From Taxillus chinensis (taxonomy: Eukaryota; Streptophyta; Magnoliopsida; Santalales; Loranthaceae): 64,000 nt of DNA. The DNA is taken from assembly GCA_023512835.1 (NCBI GenBank), contig CM042084.1, forward strand, positions 44,315,609-44,379,608, read 5' to 3'. The position numbers were made by a program, and so were the translations under genes. Under the pieces are notes generated by a model. The model had not been told where the DNA came from. It searched no databases and was given only the letters and a program-made list of their open reading frames with translations. Position 1 is the stretch's first letter. The number at the start of each line of letters is the position of its first letter. Below, in pieces: positions 53,605 through 64,000 of the stretch.

Positions 53605-54551
53605 GTGATTGGTGATCCTACTGTTGGTGTAAAAACAAGAGCAGCCACCTCCAACATGAGTCTTTACTCGTGTTTTCTATCTCAAATAGAACCAAAGGTG
53701 GTAGATGAAGCTCTTCAAGATTCGAATTGGATAGAAGCCATGCAAGAAGAGCTGAATCAATTTAAGAGAAATAATGTGTGGACCTTAGTACCAAGGCCTA
53801 AGTCTCGACGAGTCATTGGCGTTAAATGGGTGTTCCGGAACAAGCTTGATACGGATGGAATAGTAATCCGGAACAAAGCCAGGCTGGTAGCCAAAGGATA
53901 TCGTCAAGAAGAAGGAATAGATTATGATGAAACCTTTGCTCCGGTCGCAAGACTTGAGGCAATCCGAATGTTTCAGCGTATGCTTCATATGAAAACTTCA
54001 TAGTTTATCAAATGGACGTCAAGAGCGCTTTCTGAATGGAGACCTTCAAGAGGAGGTGTATGTTGAACAACCTCCCGGCTTTATTGAACCTAAGGCAGGA
54101 CATCTTGTCTACAAACTTCAGAAAGCTCTATATGGTTTGAAGCAAGCTCCAAGAGCCTGGTACGACACATTGTCGAATTCCTTCTTGCTCATAACTTCCA
54201 AAAAGGGAAGATAGACACCACCCTATTTCTACGAAAAGAGAAAGGACACACTCGATCGTACAAATATACGTGGATGATATCATTTTCGGATCAACGAATC
54301 CGAAGCTTTGTGAAGAGTTTGCTAAGTTGATGACAGGCAAGTTTGAAATGAGCATGATGGGAGAACTGTCCTACTTCCTTGGAATTGAAGTCAAACAATT
54401 AAAGGAAGGAATCTTCATTAATCAGGCTAAGTACACTCACGATCTTATTAAGAAGTTTGGTATGGAAGGTTCATCTCCCGTCAAAAGTCCCATGCCTGTC
54501 GGTGCCAAGTTAGATCCAGATGTGGACGGCATATCGAGTAAATGTGACTGA
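53605..54551 (+). pseudogene. pol: Copia reverse transcriptase
   Basis: Frame 53605-54003 contains [40 protein letters not shown] and [20 protein letters not shown]. Then come frameshifts (near 53990 and 54035) through the [20 protein letters not shown] and [14 protein letters not shown] segments. The active-site V-D-D-I-I-F-G lies at 54268-54288. Frame 54270-54551 continues GELSYFLGIEVKQLKEGIFI and KYTHDLIKKFGM. At least three disruptions. Confidence 0.92.
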
Positions 54552-55215
54552 CTACAGAGGGATGATCGGATCCTTGCTGTATCTTACAGCAAGTCGCCCA
54601 GACATTATGTTTGCAACTTGCATTTATGCACGATACCAGGCGAATCCCAAGGAGTCACATATGCTTCATGTAAAATGGATATTAAGGTATCTCAAAGGGA
54701 CGATGAATTTGGGACTCTGGTACCCAAAGGAGTCCAACTTCACCTTATCCGGGTACTCTGATGTTGACTTCGCTGGATGTCGCATCGACAGGAAAAGCAC
54801 AAGCGGTACGTGTCAGTTTCTTGGAAATAGATTGATCTCATGGTTCAGTAAGAAGCAGAATTCCGTATCAACCTCTACCGCTGAGGCGGAATATATAGTG
54901 CCGGAAGTTGCTGCGCACAGACTACTTTGGATGCAAAGTCAACTTATCGACTACGGATTCGACATGTCCTCTATTCCACTTTATTGTGACAACACTAGTA
55001 CAATTGCCATCAGCAACAATCCTGTCATGCATCCTAAGACGAAGCACATTGAGGTCAGGTATCACTTCATACGCGATCATGTTCTCAAAAAGCATATTTC
55101 ACTGGAACATGTTGCCACTGAAGATCAATTAGCAGACATACTTACAAAGCCCCTACCTGATGCAAGGTTTTCTGAACTACTCTTCCGATTAGGTATGCTC
55201 GACTTCTCTGCATAG
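54520..55215 (+). CDS. pol: Copia RNase H, open
   Basis: 231 codons. It begins YRGMIGSLLYLTASRPDIMF, the RT-RH connection. The RNase H domain has D in SGYSDVDFAGC, E in STAEAEYI and D in LYCDNTSTIAI. It ends with HIEVRYHFIRDHV and the copia hallmark ADILTKPL, followed by a stop at 55213-55215. RNase H degrades the RNA strand during reverse transcription. The open frame is consistent with a recent insertion. Confidence 0.92.
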   Translation: MWTAYRVNVTDYRGMIGSLLYLTASRPDIMFATCIYARYQANPKESHMLHVKWILRYLKGTMNLGLWYPKESNFTLSGYSDVDFAGCRIDRKSTSGTCQFLGNRLISWFSKKQNSVSTSTAEAEYIVPEVAAHRLLWMQSQLIDYGFDMSSIPLYCDNTSTIAISNNPVMHPKTKHIEVRYHFIRDHVLKKHISLEHVATEDQLADILTKPLPDARFSELLFRLGMLDFSA

Positions 55216-56891
55216 CTTCACATTTGAATTACCCAATAGTATATTTACTCTCGGACCATGCGCTGTAAATTTCTCGCAAGCGATAGAAAACTCACCGATC
55301 GTATTGCTTGATCATACTTACTATTTAACGGTTTCATGTTTCGATATTAATCTCAACCTCATAATGGGAGGATGCTTGCGTTTCCTGGATCAAGTCGTTT
55401 AAAGCTAACAAAATTACAGTTATATGATTTACCTCTTTCGGGTTCATGATCTTAACTTCCATTAATCACCACATGACAAAAGCATGTTCATTTAGATTAC
55501 TCTATTAACATGCATAGTTGAAGAAGTGAAATGGGCTAGCTTGGAATGCCTGGTGGATGAATATTCAATCGCGATCGATCAGCCTCAAGTATAGTTTTCT
55601 AATAAGATAGACAGTGCTGAACTACAAATCGGAACGGTCAACCGAGAGGATTGCACAATCTACGGGGGAGAAAATACTTTATATATTATTCAGTAATACC
55701 CCCCGTATATGTCTCATGACCTTTTTTTTTTCCTGACTGTCTATCTGAGGGGGAGCTTTTCATTGAGAGGATTAAATGATCTACGGGGGAGAAGCAATGA
55801 ACCCCTAATATGTCTCGGATTCTCCCTCCTCTAAACTTTTACTTCCGGATTTGACTGGACATGCTGTTTTAAATCAGAAAAGTGGCATGTTTGGATGTAT
55901 TTTCTTTCTTCAACCATGCATTTTAATCGACTAATCATCTGCCTTCTTTTGACATGTGTTCGCTTTATCATTGCTCACTCATGAATCTTAATGAAGCCAA
56001 ATCATATGCTCTTTAATTAATCTTAGCTACGCTGTTCAGCAAGACGGTTTCGCTATGTTGACCTATATGAACCTGTGTATTGCTATCTGACATATGCCCT
56101 GATTCAGTAATATTGATCACTTTCACGTTGCATACGTCTACTACATTCTTAGCCATGCATGAATTCTGTTTCTTATTAGTTCGGATTATGTTGTTTTTCA
56201 CTGATTATCTTCTCTAATCCGTACTAATCCTTGCCTGTTAAGCTTTTGTATTTTCAGTACATCTTTATTTAGCTACAGGTTCAGATTTTCTTTGCAACCG
56301 TATTGATAAATCCAGTCTATAGTCTCGGATTTGAAGTGTTGTGGTACTTCTCTTCGATTCGACTTTTTGATCGCAAAGGAATCTACTCTACTCTCACACC
56401 AAACTCTGTTTACGACGGATAAGGTCTATTATTCATCCGGATACTCTTTCACGAATATTATTTACTCCGGATGAGTGTCGGCTCTTTCCTCCGGACTCCT
56501 GACATTGTTCAATTGTGACAATCCACATATACTCATATGTCGCATGCTTTTGAGGAGGAATAATGATGATTCATTAAATGCATATCTCGGGTTGCACACA
56601 CACTACTCTGGATGGCAACCAGGTTGTAATCTCTACTTGGTCATGCGGTCTCCACGACATCGTTTTATTCGGAGACGCCTCGATATCCAGACTAATGACA
56701 TCAGCATGTCGCGCGGGTCCCTATCTCACTCGCACATTCCTAGACCCGCTGACATTTGCGGACTCGGTCTTTTATTTTCTGATCATTCCTGTGAAGCACG
56801 AGTATTGCTCATTTCAAATCCCTAAACCTCTCGTTGCTCCTTCCACTGTCAAGACCTCACCTTTCCTCCTATCCTTCCCATCAAATCTGCA
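55216..56891 (+). other. Sirevirus-like pol-env spacer with PPT-like repeats
   Basis: No credible frame. PPT-like GGGGGAGA/GGGGGAGC motifs occur at about 55665-55674, 55748-55756 and 55781-55790, resembling the true PPT at 62060-62067. Repeated PPT-like motifs after RNase H are, to my recollection, reported for Sireviruses. The rest is AT-rich. Confidence 0.7.
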
Positions 56892-57494
56892 ATGGCACCC
56901 AGAATCTCTCTTTCCGGCGTTAATCCTGGCCATCTAGTTGATTGGAATGCTGTTTCTAATCCTCCAGATTGGTTTTTCCAGCTTCGCCCTCTCCTTGAAG
57001 CCTCGCATATACTCAGCCTGATCTCCAATCCCGTCGATCTTCTTATCGATGACATTCTTGAGTATTACCAACGGATTCACTGCACCACCGATTCCATAAC
57101 CTCTTATGTCCGCAGTGAATCCATCATCATCACTCCGGCTGTTCTCCGCGCTGCTCTCCACCTACCTCTTGGTGAACCACAGCGCCCGGATGCCAATCCA
57201 ATGGCGGCTTCTATGGGTTGCACGAACAAAGGGAAGGAATACAAGGTGAAATCCTTCCAGGGTCACTATCGATGTATGGCGACTATTCTAAGTCGATGCC
57301 TACTGGCTCGCACATCCGCCCTGGACTCAGTTCCGTACGATCTTCTCCTGGCCATGTATGGCGTTTTTGAAGGTCTTCCGATGGATTGGGGGATGTTCTT
57401 ATTTCGTTTGCTGCAGAATGGTCCCAAAAATCATTCCTTCGGGCGCATCCTCAACATTGTCTTCTGGCATCTACGTCCGGACCATTTCGCCTGA
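56892..57494 (+). CDS. Sirevirus env-like / accessory ORF, N-terminal domain
   Basis: 200 codons, MAPRISLSGVNPGHLVDWNA to RPDHFA. There is no signal peptide and no clear membrane segment. The ILEYYQRIHCTTDSITSYV and IIITPAVLRAALHLP blocks resemble the N-terminal part of plant retroelement accessory (so-called env-like) proteins, in which a helix-rich domain is followed by a low-complexity tail. It stops at TGA (57492-57494), then a frame-shifted Ser/Pro/Ala-rich region. Function is unknown; the position between RNase H and PPT is as in SIRE/Maximus elements. Confidence 0.6.
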   Translation: MAPRISLSGVNPGHLVDWNAVSNPPDWFFQLRPLLEASHILSLISNPVDLLIDDILEYYQRIHCTTDSITSYVRSESIIITPAVLRAALHLPLGEPQRPDANPMAASMGCTNKGKEYKVKSFQGHYRCMATILSRCLLARTSALDSVPYDLLLAMYGVFEGLPMDWGMFLFRLLQNGPKNHSFGRILNIVFWHLRPDHFA

Positions 57495-58686
57495 TTTAAT
57501 GCTGTCTCGTTTCCCTCGGCTTATTACCTTCGTTACCTTACGCCGGACGGGAACATGACCGCTCGCCGACCCACTGTAGCTCTCCGCATTCTCCCTGCCT
57601 CGGAACAACAAGGCAGCTCAGTTGGTGACCCCTCCGACAGCCAAGCCCACGAGGTCAATTCTGCACACCGATCCTCCCGGATTCGGTCCGTTGCTGCGCC
57701 CTCCCACTCACGGGCCTCCCGCCCAAGCGTCCGTGCTGAACCGTCCGAGGTTGCGGGGGCCCTCTCGGCCGCAGTGCGTCTAAAGTCGTTTCCTCGGCCC
57801 CTCTGGCCGCCGATGTCCCCACTCCCTCCACATCCGCTATAGCCGCTGCTGCGGTTGATACCGCCTTGTCTTTGTCGCCACCGCCGATGTCCCGGCCGCT
57901 TCTCCAGGAAGCCCCTTTGCCTCCTCTACCTCAACCCCGAGATTACCTTGACCATCTCTCCGCCGGCACCTTAACGGACCTCCCGGCTCCGTTTCGGCCT
58001 AGCCCACACCTCCTCCATTCCTGACACCGATCTCCAGGTGTTTTACACACGCAATACCCAATCCCCGGAGACCATGATCATCCGGAATCCGGACCACGGC
58101 TTTCTTACGCCGGCCGCCATTCCCGATGTGTCGTTCCCTACACCCTCCGGCCCGGTCCCTGCTACACGAAGTCCTTCTACCGCTATGGCTGGACCCTCTT
58201 CTCCCTGCCACCGCGATTCCCGTGGTTGACTTATCCGGTCAAAGCGGGTCTCTTGCTCCGGATGCCTCCAATGCTCCGGATGCCTCCGATGCTCCGGATG
58301 CCTCTAATGCTCCGGATGCTCCTACTCGCTGCCGATACTCCTGCGGACTCCTCCGCCCACCGCACTCCTGCTCCGTTCATGCGGGGGAGTCCTCCAAAGC
58401 TCCGGAGTTAGTACTTGGGCGTGCCTCTTTTGGAACGGTCCACTCCGATGCCGTGCTTTCCGCTCACTGGGACCGACATGCCCACGCTCAAAGCGCCCAA
58501 ATTTCCGCCATCGCCGCCAAAGTTGATGCCCTCGGCGCCCAACTCCTCTCCGCTCTCACCGACTCCTCCACTTCCATGGAGCAGAAAATGGATCTTGTCG
58601 CCACCTCCGTCCATTCACCGTCTACTTCCTTCGCGGATCCGGCGCATACGATGGCTCGTCCTCCTGTTGCTTCCCGGCGATCTGCC
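57495..58686 (+). pseudogene. Low-complexity C-terminal part of env-like ORF
   Basis: Pro/Ser/Ala-rich reading in shifting frames. At 58256-58322 an 18-bp repeat (about four units, D-A-S-N-A-P type) gives a hexapeptide repeat. At 58440-58610 the frame reads DRHAHAQSAQISAIAAKVDALGAQL, a heptad-like helix. The frame is cut at 58687 by a solo LTR and may resume at 60954. Confidence 0.55.
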
Positions 58687-60948
58687 TGTCACGCCCCGAC
58701 TTCCAGGGAACCCGGAACCGGGTACATGACTTCCCCTTGCCCGCACCCGAAAGGTCAAGGGGTTGGTGACTAGCACCAATAGAGACTATACCGCGGGTGC
58801 TGTCTCAAATATGCAACCCTGTACGATCATACATCAAGGGTAATCCTGTACTTTCCCATATATCATCATGCACACATTAAGTCAAATAGTCATACTAACA
58901 TCACATCACAAACAAGATGCAAATACAACTGTCCACGGACCCATGTCCGGGATACAAACATAATACAATACACAATACGAGAATACGAATACGATCGCAT
59001 CATACATCGTAGTAAGGGGTACGTCCTCTTGGAAGAAAGTCCTCCACTAGTCTCGGGTCACACCTGAAAAAGGTAAACAACAAGTAGGGGTGAGCGACAA
59101 GCTCGGTAGGTGACCCCGACACTCCACATCATGCAAACATACAAGTCTATACTACATGCTCGTGTACTCGTGCACCGTGTAGTGTGCACAATCATCGGGA
59201 CTCGACCTGCAAACAAACATCAGGACCTAGCTTGCCCACACAGACGGCTTGTCCACGATCCTCACTAGGATCCCAGCTCGGGGCACTCGCCCTACCACAC
59301 GGCGCTTATATGCCCAGGACACGGTCGCCACACCGGCCTCGCCATCGGTGCATATGCCTTGCCATGTCAACCACATAGCACCATCGGTGCATCACGGTGA
59401 GAACCCAAACAAGTCACGGAGTCCATGCCCCAATACCCCACATCAACATACTAACATGAGTATGGCATGTCATTCTCGACATTTCCTTTGGAACTGTAGC
59501 CGGTCTCCACAAGTAAATCCTCAATCCTTGATTTATGAAGGAAGTACCCATAGCAGCCTATTTTCTTGAAATTAAAAGTACCAGGCATTGGGTTCCCATA
59601 GCATAAATAAGATAATCTGATTTTTGGGGATTTTTCCTGAGATGTCTAACCCCACTTTCCAAAAATTCACCACTACGAACTTTTGGGTTTTTCCGAGATT
59701 TTACACTAAATCCCAAATTTCACATTTTGAAATAATGGGAATTAATTTTTCTAGTATTTTTCTTTGAATCCAAATGGGGGGTATTTCGTTATTTACATTG
59801 TAACTTAAATGTGTATACTTAAATGTGTAGATGGGTATAGGTTGCAATGTAAATAGGTCCATCATCAATCATGTATTTCGAATCGCCAGGTGAAACTACA
59901 TTTTCGAATCCGCATTTCGAATCTGCATTTCGAATCAGTATTTTCGAATCTCTTTTCGAACCGCCTTCGACCCTCGAACCTACACTCGAACTACCTTCGA
60001 AAACTACCTTCGAAGTACCCATGAACTGCCTTTCAAACTCCCCTTCGAAGTACCTTCGAACCTTCGAAACGACACTCGAAAATTTCACATTCGACACTCG
60101 AAATTACACTACATCGAACCTACCTTCGAACCTTCGAACCTTCGAAATCGCACATTCGAAATTTTCAATTTCCAGTCGATCTCATCGGCCGTTTCTCTAC
60201 CCATTCACGATGCTTCTGTTCATCATCGTTTTTCACCTATTTCACGTCTGGATTCAACCCGAATCTCATAAAACTCATACCTAATACTATATATTAGGTT
60301 TTAAATCACGTCTTACCCCTCGAACGCATTTAAATACAAGATTCAACCCAAAATTGGTTTTTCCCCAATTTCTAGGGTTCAACACGAATTTGCATGATTT
60401 CATCAAATTCTTACATGTTAATCCAAAAAAACACCAAGAAAAGGGTGAAGAATCAAGGGAACACCTACCTGGAATGATTCTTGATGCTTGAACGAGCTCA
60501 AAACGCCCCAAATCGCCAAGGCCTCCAAGCTTCCTTCTCTCTTTCTCTCTTAAGCTCTCCAACGCAGATGCGAAATGCTAAAACGTAACGTGGAAGCTCT
60601 CTTTCCCCTATTTATATTTTTGCCGGTCAACCGACCTAGTCAACCATTGACCCAGTCAATAATTAACCTCCAAGGTCCCGAACTCCAAATTGAGTCAAAC
60701 TACGGTCAAAACGCTCGAAATGACGAGCACAATACTACACAGATATTAGTACACCCAAATGACCGCTCAAACGCAAAGTCAACCAATAGACCCCGAAAAG
60801 TCAACAATCAAGTCAAACGGGGCCCCGACTCGGAATCGGGCCCAAGTACGGTCAAAATGCTCACATTGACGGCTACACTACCGTCCCCGATAGTTACATT
60901 CCCATAGAATGACTATCTCTCAAGACTACCCAAATACGAGTCTTTACA
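58687..60948 (-). mobile_element. Solo LTR, Tekay-type, minus strand, TSD CTGCC
   Basis: On the minus strand it starts TGTAAAGACTCG (60948) and ends CGGGGCGTGACA (58687). CTGCC flanks both sides (58682-58686, 60949-60953). TATA at about 60608-60620 (minus), CT run 60534-60552, donor CAG|GTAGGT at 60468 and acceptor TTTTTCAG at 59064 (minus). TTCGAA-rich DNA lies at 59876-60170, inside the candidate intron. It is the youngest layer of the nest: inside the Sirevirus-like element, inside Tekay. Confidence 0.95.
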
Positions 60949-60953
60949 CTGCC

Positions 60954-62056
60954 AAACCGGGGGAGAGAGTGTCATCCGATCCGTCTACTCCTTCCCCCCA
61001 CAACCCTCTACTTGGGCCGAGAAGCGGCCCGCCACTTCGCATTCCAGGGAGTTCAAATTCCCAAACGAAGCCGCTTCTCTCAACCAAGCTCCTCTACTGC
61101 ACCTCCAGCTCCTCCTCCATTCTCCTCATCCGCAGCTGATACCTTCCTCTTTCCTATGCGGAGTTTGACCCGTCTGATGCGGATGGAAGCTTGCGCAAGG
61201 CAATGAAATCTTATGCTGCGTCTTCTGCTGAGAGAAGATGTCTTTCTGAAATGTACCCTTTCTCTCCGGCCGACATTTAGACTCTTTTGTTCGGAGAAAG
61301 GACTCTTTACTACAGAAGACATTGACAACTTCTCGAGAGCTGCTAAAATGGAGATGAGGCTGTTTCCATCTCTTTATGAAGATGGGCACTTGTTTGAAGT
61401 TCTACCATGTTGGAATGAGGGCTATCTTCCCAGGTGTGGAGTTAATTCAGACTTTCATCGACGGAACTACCGAGGATAGCAAGCCATGGAAAACTCTCTC
61501 AACCATCCTCATTCCGTACCGATCATATCGCCACACTTCATGATGGCCGTCTTCATGATTCGGTCAAGCAGATGATTCTCATTGATTCTCATCAGATTGT
61601 GGAGCACTTCGTTAGGAAGAATCAATGGGAACCTCGTGTCTCAAGCTAACTAAAGCCGTGAAGAAAGCCGGATTATATGAAGAGTTGGGTATCACACCCC
61701 TGCGTCCGACCGAGAAACTCAAGGCGACATTCCGGGGCAAGAAGCAAGTGCCACAACAACTGGATGGAGATAGGCTGGAGCCTTTGTCCGTCACTTCATC
61801 AAGTCGTTCTTAATCGTGGACAAACATTGGAGCCAACACTCCACCTTTACGATAAAGGCACAATGGAGCTAAGAGAGAAGGCAAGAACTATGATCTTCAA
61901 GTATAGTAAGCCTTATGTACCTTAGTGAAAAACCTGTATTAAGGCTGAATTGTATTTAGTTGCTGATTAATGAAATTGGTTGTGTTGCGTATTCTGTATG
62001 TTATTCTTTTGCATTGCTTACCAGATCAGATTACAAAGGGTTTTGGCATATCCATA
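60954..62056 (+). other. Sirevirus-like 3' region after the solo LTR
   Basis: This continues the env-like region: PHNPLLGPRSGPPLRIPGSS-like residues to about 61140. Short frames at 61213-61479 (FLKCTLSLRPTFRLF, LFTTEDIDNFSRAAKME) and 61625-61925 (TSCLKLTKAVKKAGLYEELG) follow. No family is recognised. They may be fragments of one accessory protein broken by frameshifts. Confidence 0.5.
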
Positions 62057-62068
62057 ATTGGGGGAGAT
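62057..62068 (+). other. Sirevirus-like polypurine tract
   Basis: AATTGGGGGAGA followed by T directly precedes the 3' LTR start TGTTGGATC at 62069. Confidence 0.9.
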
Positions 62069-63321
62069 TGTTGGATCAAACCCAGAATTTGGATAATGCT
62101 GATAAAGCCTTATGTAATTTGATCTGAGATCCTTTGTGTTTATTTGATCATTGCAGAAGATATGTTATTAATCCAGAGATGCACTCGTGAGAGCAAAGCT
62201 AAGGACAGGATACATAATCCTGATCCGGACAAGAGTGAGTGTCGTCAAACACTTGGTAAATAACCAAGTAACAAATACATACGAAATAAGGAACATTCCT
62301 ACGGACTAAGAACTTAAAGGATAAGTGCGGAGTAAGGAAACCAGATGTGGAGTAAGGAATCCGGATTTATTACTCGCCCGGAGTAAGGAACTTACATACG
62401 GAGTAAGGAACTTACATACGGAGTAAGGAACTTACATGCGGAGTAAGAAAGCGCGACACGGAATAAGTTTTCAGACTTTTTAAGACTCGCCGGAGTAAGG
62501 AACTTACATACGGAGTAAGGAACTTACATACGGAGTAAGGAACTTACATACGGAGTAAGGAACTTACATACGGAGTAAGGAATTTACATGCGGAGTAAGG
62601 AAGCGCTGACACGGACTAAGGATTCCAGTACTAAATAGATACGGAGTAAGCAACCACTGACACGGAGTAAGGTTCCGAGCTTCATTAGCTACAGAGTAAG
62701 GAAAATTACACCGGATCAAGAAGACACTGCTCCAACTAAACCGCATTTAAAGTTATCAGCTCGTGGTGTCCCGATGTAAGACGAATGTATTGAGAACCTG
62801 AAGAATCTTACACGTGGATCATCCGGATATGTGGACACAACCTTAATTGTATCTCGGAACTCACAAAGACACTTATACTCTTCAAATCCAAGATCTTGAG
62901 CTCCACAATCCGCAGCAGTCAAGGCAGAGAGATTACCGAGGGATAGTTAGTGCGGAACGCATTCCGGAACTACAAGTTCCAAGGTTGTCTCTTAGGAATG
63001 TTTTGTATAAATTTTCATACTTATACATTATTAAATTGGTGAAGTTGCAGTCGAAAAAAATAGAGAGGAGTTTTATCATCTTTAGAGATAGAACTTGGCT
63101 AGTGTGTGAGTTCATTTGTAAACAGAGTGTAAGAGAGTTTTGCTTCTATTTTGTTGTATTCATCTTGTGATAATAAAACAAAATACTTCCACTATCTGGT
63201 TATCTTCCGCAGTGATTCTATCGCTTAAACTAGATAAGTGTTTGAGTCTTGAGAGAAAGAAAAGAGTTTTAGTAAGAGCCTATTCACCCCCCCCCCCCCT
63301 TTAGGCTCCAAGGGACCATCA
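62069..63321 (+). repeat. Sirevirus-like 3' LTR
   Basis: 1253 bp, same ends as the 5' LTR. The 3' half (from about 62640) looks identical to the 5' LTR; most differences fall in the first 600 bp, including one lost 20-bp unit. The poly(C) run is at 63287-63299. Confidence 0.96.
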
Positions 63322-63770
63322 AACACCACCACAAACGAATCCAAGTATGGAGCAAAGACCTGGTTCATCAAATGCATGAACACTGCTGGCGCATTAGTGA
63401 GCCCAAAAGGCATCACTAGCCACTCATAATGCCCATACCTGCACCGAAAAGCCGTCTTAGGGATGTCCTCCTCCCTAACCCTGAGCTGGTGATACCCCGA
63501 CCGTAAATCTATCTTGGAAAACCATTGGGCCCCACTCAATTGGTCAAACAGGTCATCTATCCGAGGCAACGGATACTTGTTCTTTACAGTCACCGAATTC
63601 AGCTTCCTTTAGTCGATGCAGAGACGGAGCGTGCCATCTGCCTTCTTAGCAAAGAGCACCGGAGCACCCCAAGGTGAGGTACTCGGTCTGATATACCCCT
63701 GGCCCACCAACTCCTCGATTTGCCTCTGAAGCTCCCTTAACTCGGCTGGCCCCATACGGTACGCTACTTG
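63322..63770 (-). pseudogene. pol: Tekay RT N-terminal part, minus strand
   Basis: On the minus strand from 63770: [40 protein letters not shown] and DGTLRLCID, then a stop (TAA at 63611-63609) where the family has Tyr-Arg. [60 protein letters not shown] and [15 protein letters not shown] follow. It ends at the Sirevirus insertion (TSD AACAC at 63322-63326) directly before the active site, which is at 49277. Confidence 0.93.
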
Positions 63771-64000
63771 TGTCACGCCCCGGATTTCCAACCCGAGGAA
63801 ACCGGTACGTGACTCCCCTTTTACCCACACGGAGGGCAAAGGGGTTAGGATGCAAACCAAGAATATCACATTTTAAACATCCACAACATTTAAGAAAGTA
63901 ATGTTCATATAAGCAGTCCAAACCAGTTTATTACAACAAAATCTTTTCCCCACTGGGGTTACATCAATTCCCATAAGAAAAACAAAACATAAATGGAGGA
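63771..64000 (-). mobile_element. Tekay-type LTR, truncated by window end, minus strand
   Basis: On the minus strand it ends CGGGGCGTGACA at 63771; a CCGGTTTCC/GGAAATCCGG stem lies just before the end as in the LTR ending at 42171. It diverges after about 80 bp from the other families. ACTTG (63766-63770) is the candidate TSD; the partner is outside the window. It sits just upstream of RT in the host Tekay element. Confidence 0.85.

Larger units (their letters stand above)
49283..63321 (+). mobile_element. Sirevirus-like Ty1/copia element, 14.0 kb, TSD AACAC
   Basis: LTRs 49283-50557 and 62069-63321 (TG...CA), initiator-Met PBS, gag with CCHC knuckle, and pol in the order PR-INT-RT-RH (Ty1/copia). 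A long post-pol region carries an env-like ORF before the PPT. Without the solo LTR at 58687-60948 it is about 11.8 kb, in the size range of SIRE/Maximus elements. The LTRs differ at roughly a dozen positions plus one repeat unit, so it is among the youngest insertions, though pol has several frameshifts and stops. Confidence 0.93.
37086..64000 (-). mobile_element. Tekay/Del-type chromovirus, minus strand, with nested insertions
   Basis: Read on the minus strand: RT (63770-63327 then 49277-48865), RNase H (to 39641), integrase and chromodomain (to 38332), PPT and 3' LTR (38127-37086). It is interrupted by an LTR at 63771 (to beyond the window), a Sirevirus-like element (49283-63321) and a non-autonomous relative (40255-48864). 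Coding continues across each interruption. The 5' LTR and gag lie outside the window. It is inserted in the Athila 3' region. Confidence 0.92.

Noticed and set aside
1443..64000. Endogenous pararetrovirus (caulimovirid) origin for any RT here
   Set aside because: All RT regions are linked to integrase, PBS, PPT and LTRs, and no movement protein is seen.
1..64000. Host protein-coding genes, tRNA or rRNA genes
   Set aside because: Every long frame with recognisable motifs belongs to a retroelement, and no cloverleaf or rRNA sequence was noticed; the PBS sequences only match tRNA 3' ends.

Overview
This 64 kb window is plant nuclear repeat DNA. I see no host gene, rRNA, tRNA or CRISPR array. 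It is almost entirely nested LTR retrotransposons from four plant lineages, recognised by their domains, primer-binding sites (PBS), polypurine tracts (PPT) and target-site duplications (TSDs): Tat/Ogre (Ty3/gypsy), Athila (Ty3/gypsy), Tekay/Del-type chromoviruses (Ty3/gypsy) and a Sirevirus-like Ty1/copia element. This mix points to a flowering plant, probably a eudicot with a repeat-rich genome; the species cannot be named from this.

Layout. (1) 1-1442: window-truncated Tekay-type LTR on the minus strand. (2) 1443-19226: an old, decayed Tat/Ogre element on the plus strand (ORF1 twice, gag, PR, RT, two RNase H regions, INT, a 31-bp tandem array, PPT, LTR). It is broken by three LTR insertions (7183-8669, 10220-12192, about 12877-13987). 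Its LTR (16541 to about 19085) is followed by a second Tat PBS, so two Tat copies appear to share one LTR. (3) 19227-37085: an Athila element inserted in that second copy, with LTR, PBS, gag, PR, RT, RH, INT and a downstream region carrying an env-like/Ulp1-like ORF. It contains a solo LTR (22118-24113) and a 7.2 kb deletion-derivative Tekay element (24834-31984). (4) 37086 to beyond 64000: a minus-strand Tekay element inserted in the Athila 3' region. It is split by an 8.6 kb non-autonomous relative (40255-48864), a 14.0 kb Sirevirus-like copia element (49283-63321, which itself holds a solo LTR at 58687-60948) and another LTR that starts at 63771. The deepest nest has five levels: Tat, Athila, Tekay, Sirevirus, solo LTR.

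Decay and history. Every large coding region has stops or frameshifts, yet coding resumes at the expected residue after each insertion, and six insertions carry a 5-bp TSD (five exact, one 4/5). Many of the insertions are solo LTRs, which points to frequent LTR-LTR recombination.

Most interesting non-coding signals. Across otherwise different LTR families I see three shared designs: (a) an ACGT-centred near-palindrome (AAAACGACGTCGTTTT-like) upstream of the TATA box, usually in pairs 36-38 bp apart; (b) TGCACG-ended inverted repeats whose two arms change together between families; (c) in Tekay-type LTRs, a matched splice-donor (AG|GTAGGG) and acceptor (pyrimidine tract-AG) pair that would define an intron inside the LTR. 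The Athila 3' region also carries its own TATA box and palindromes just upstream of the Ulp1-like ORF.
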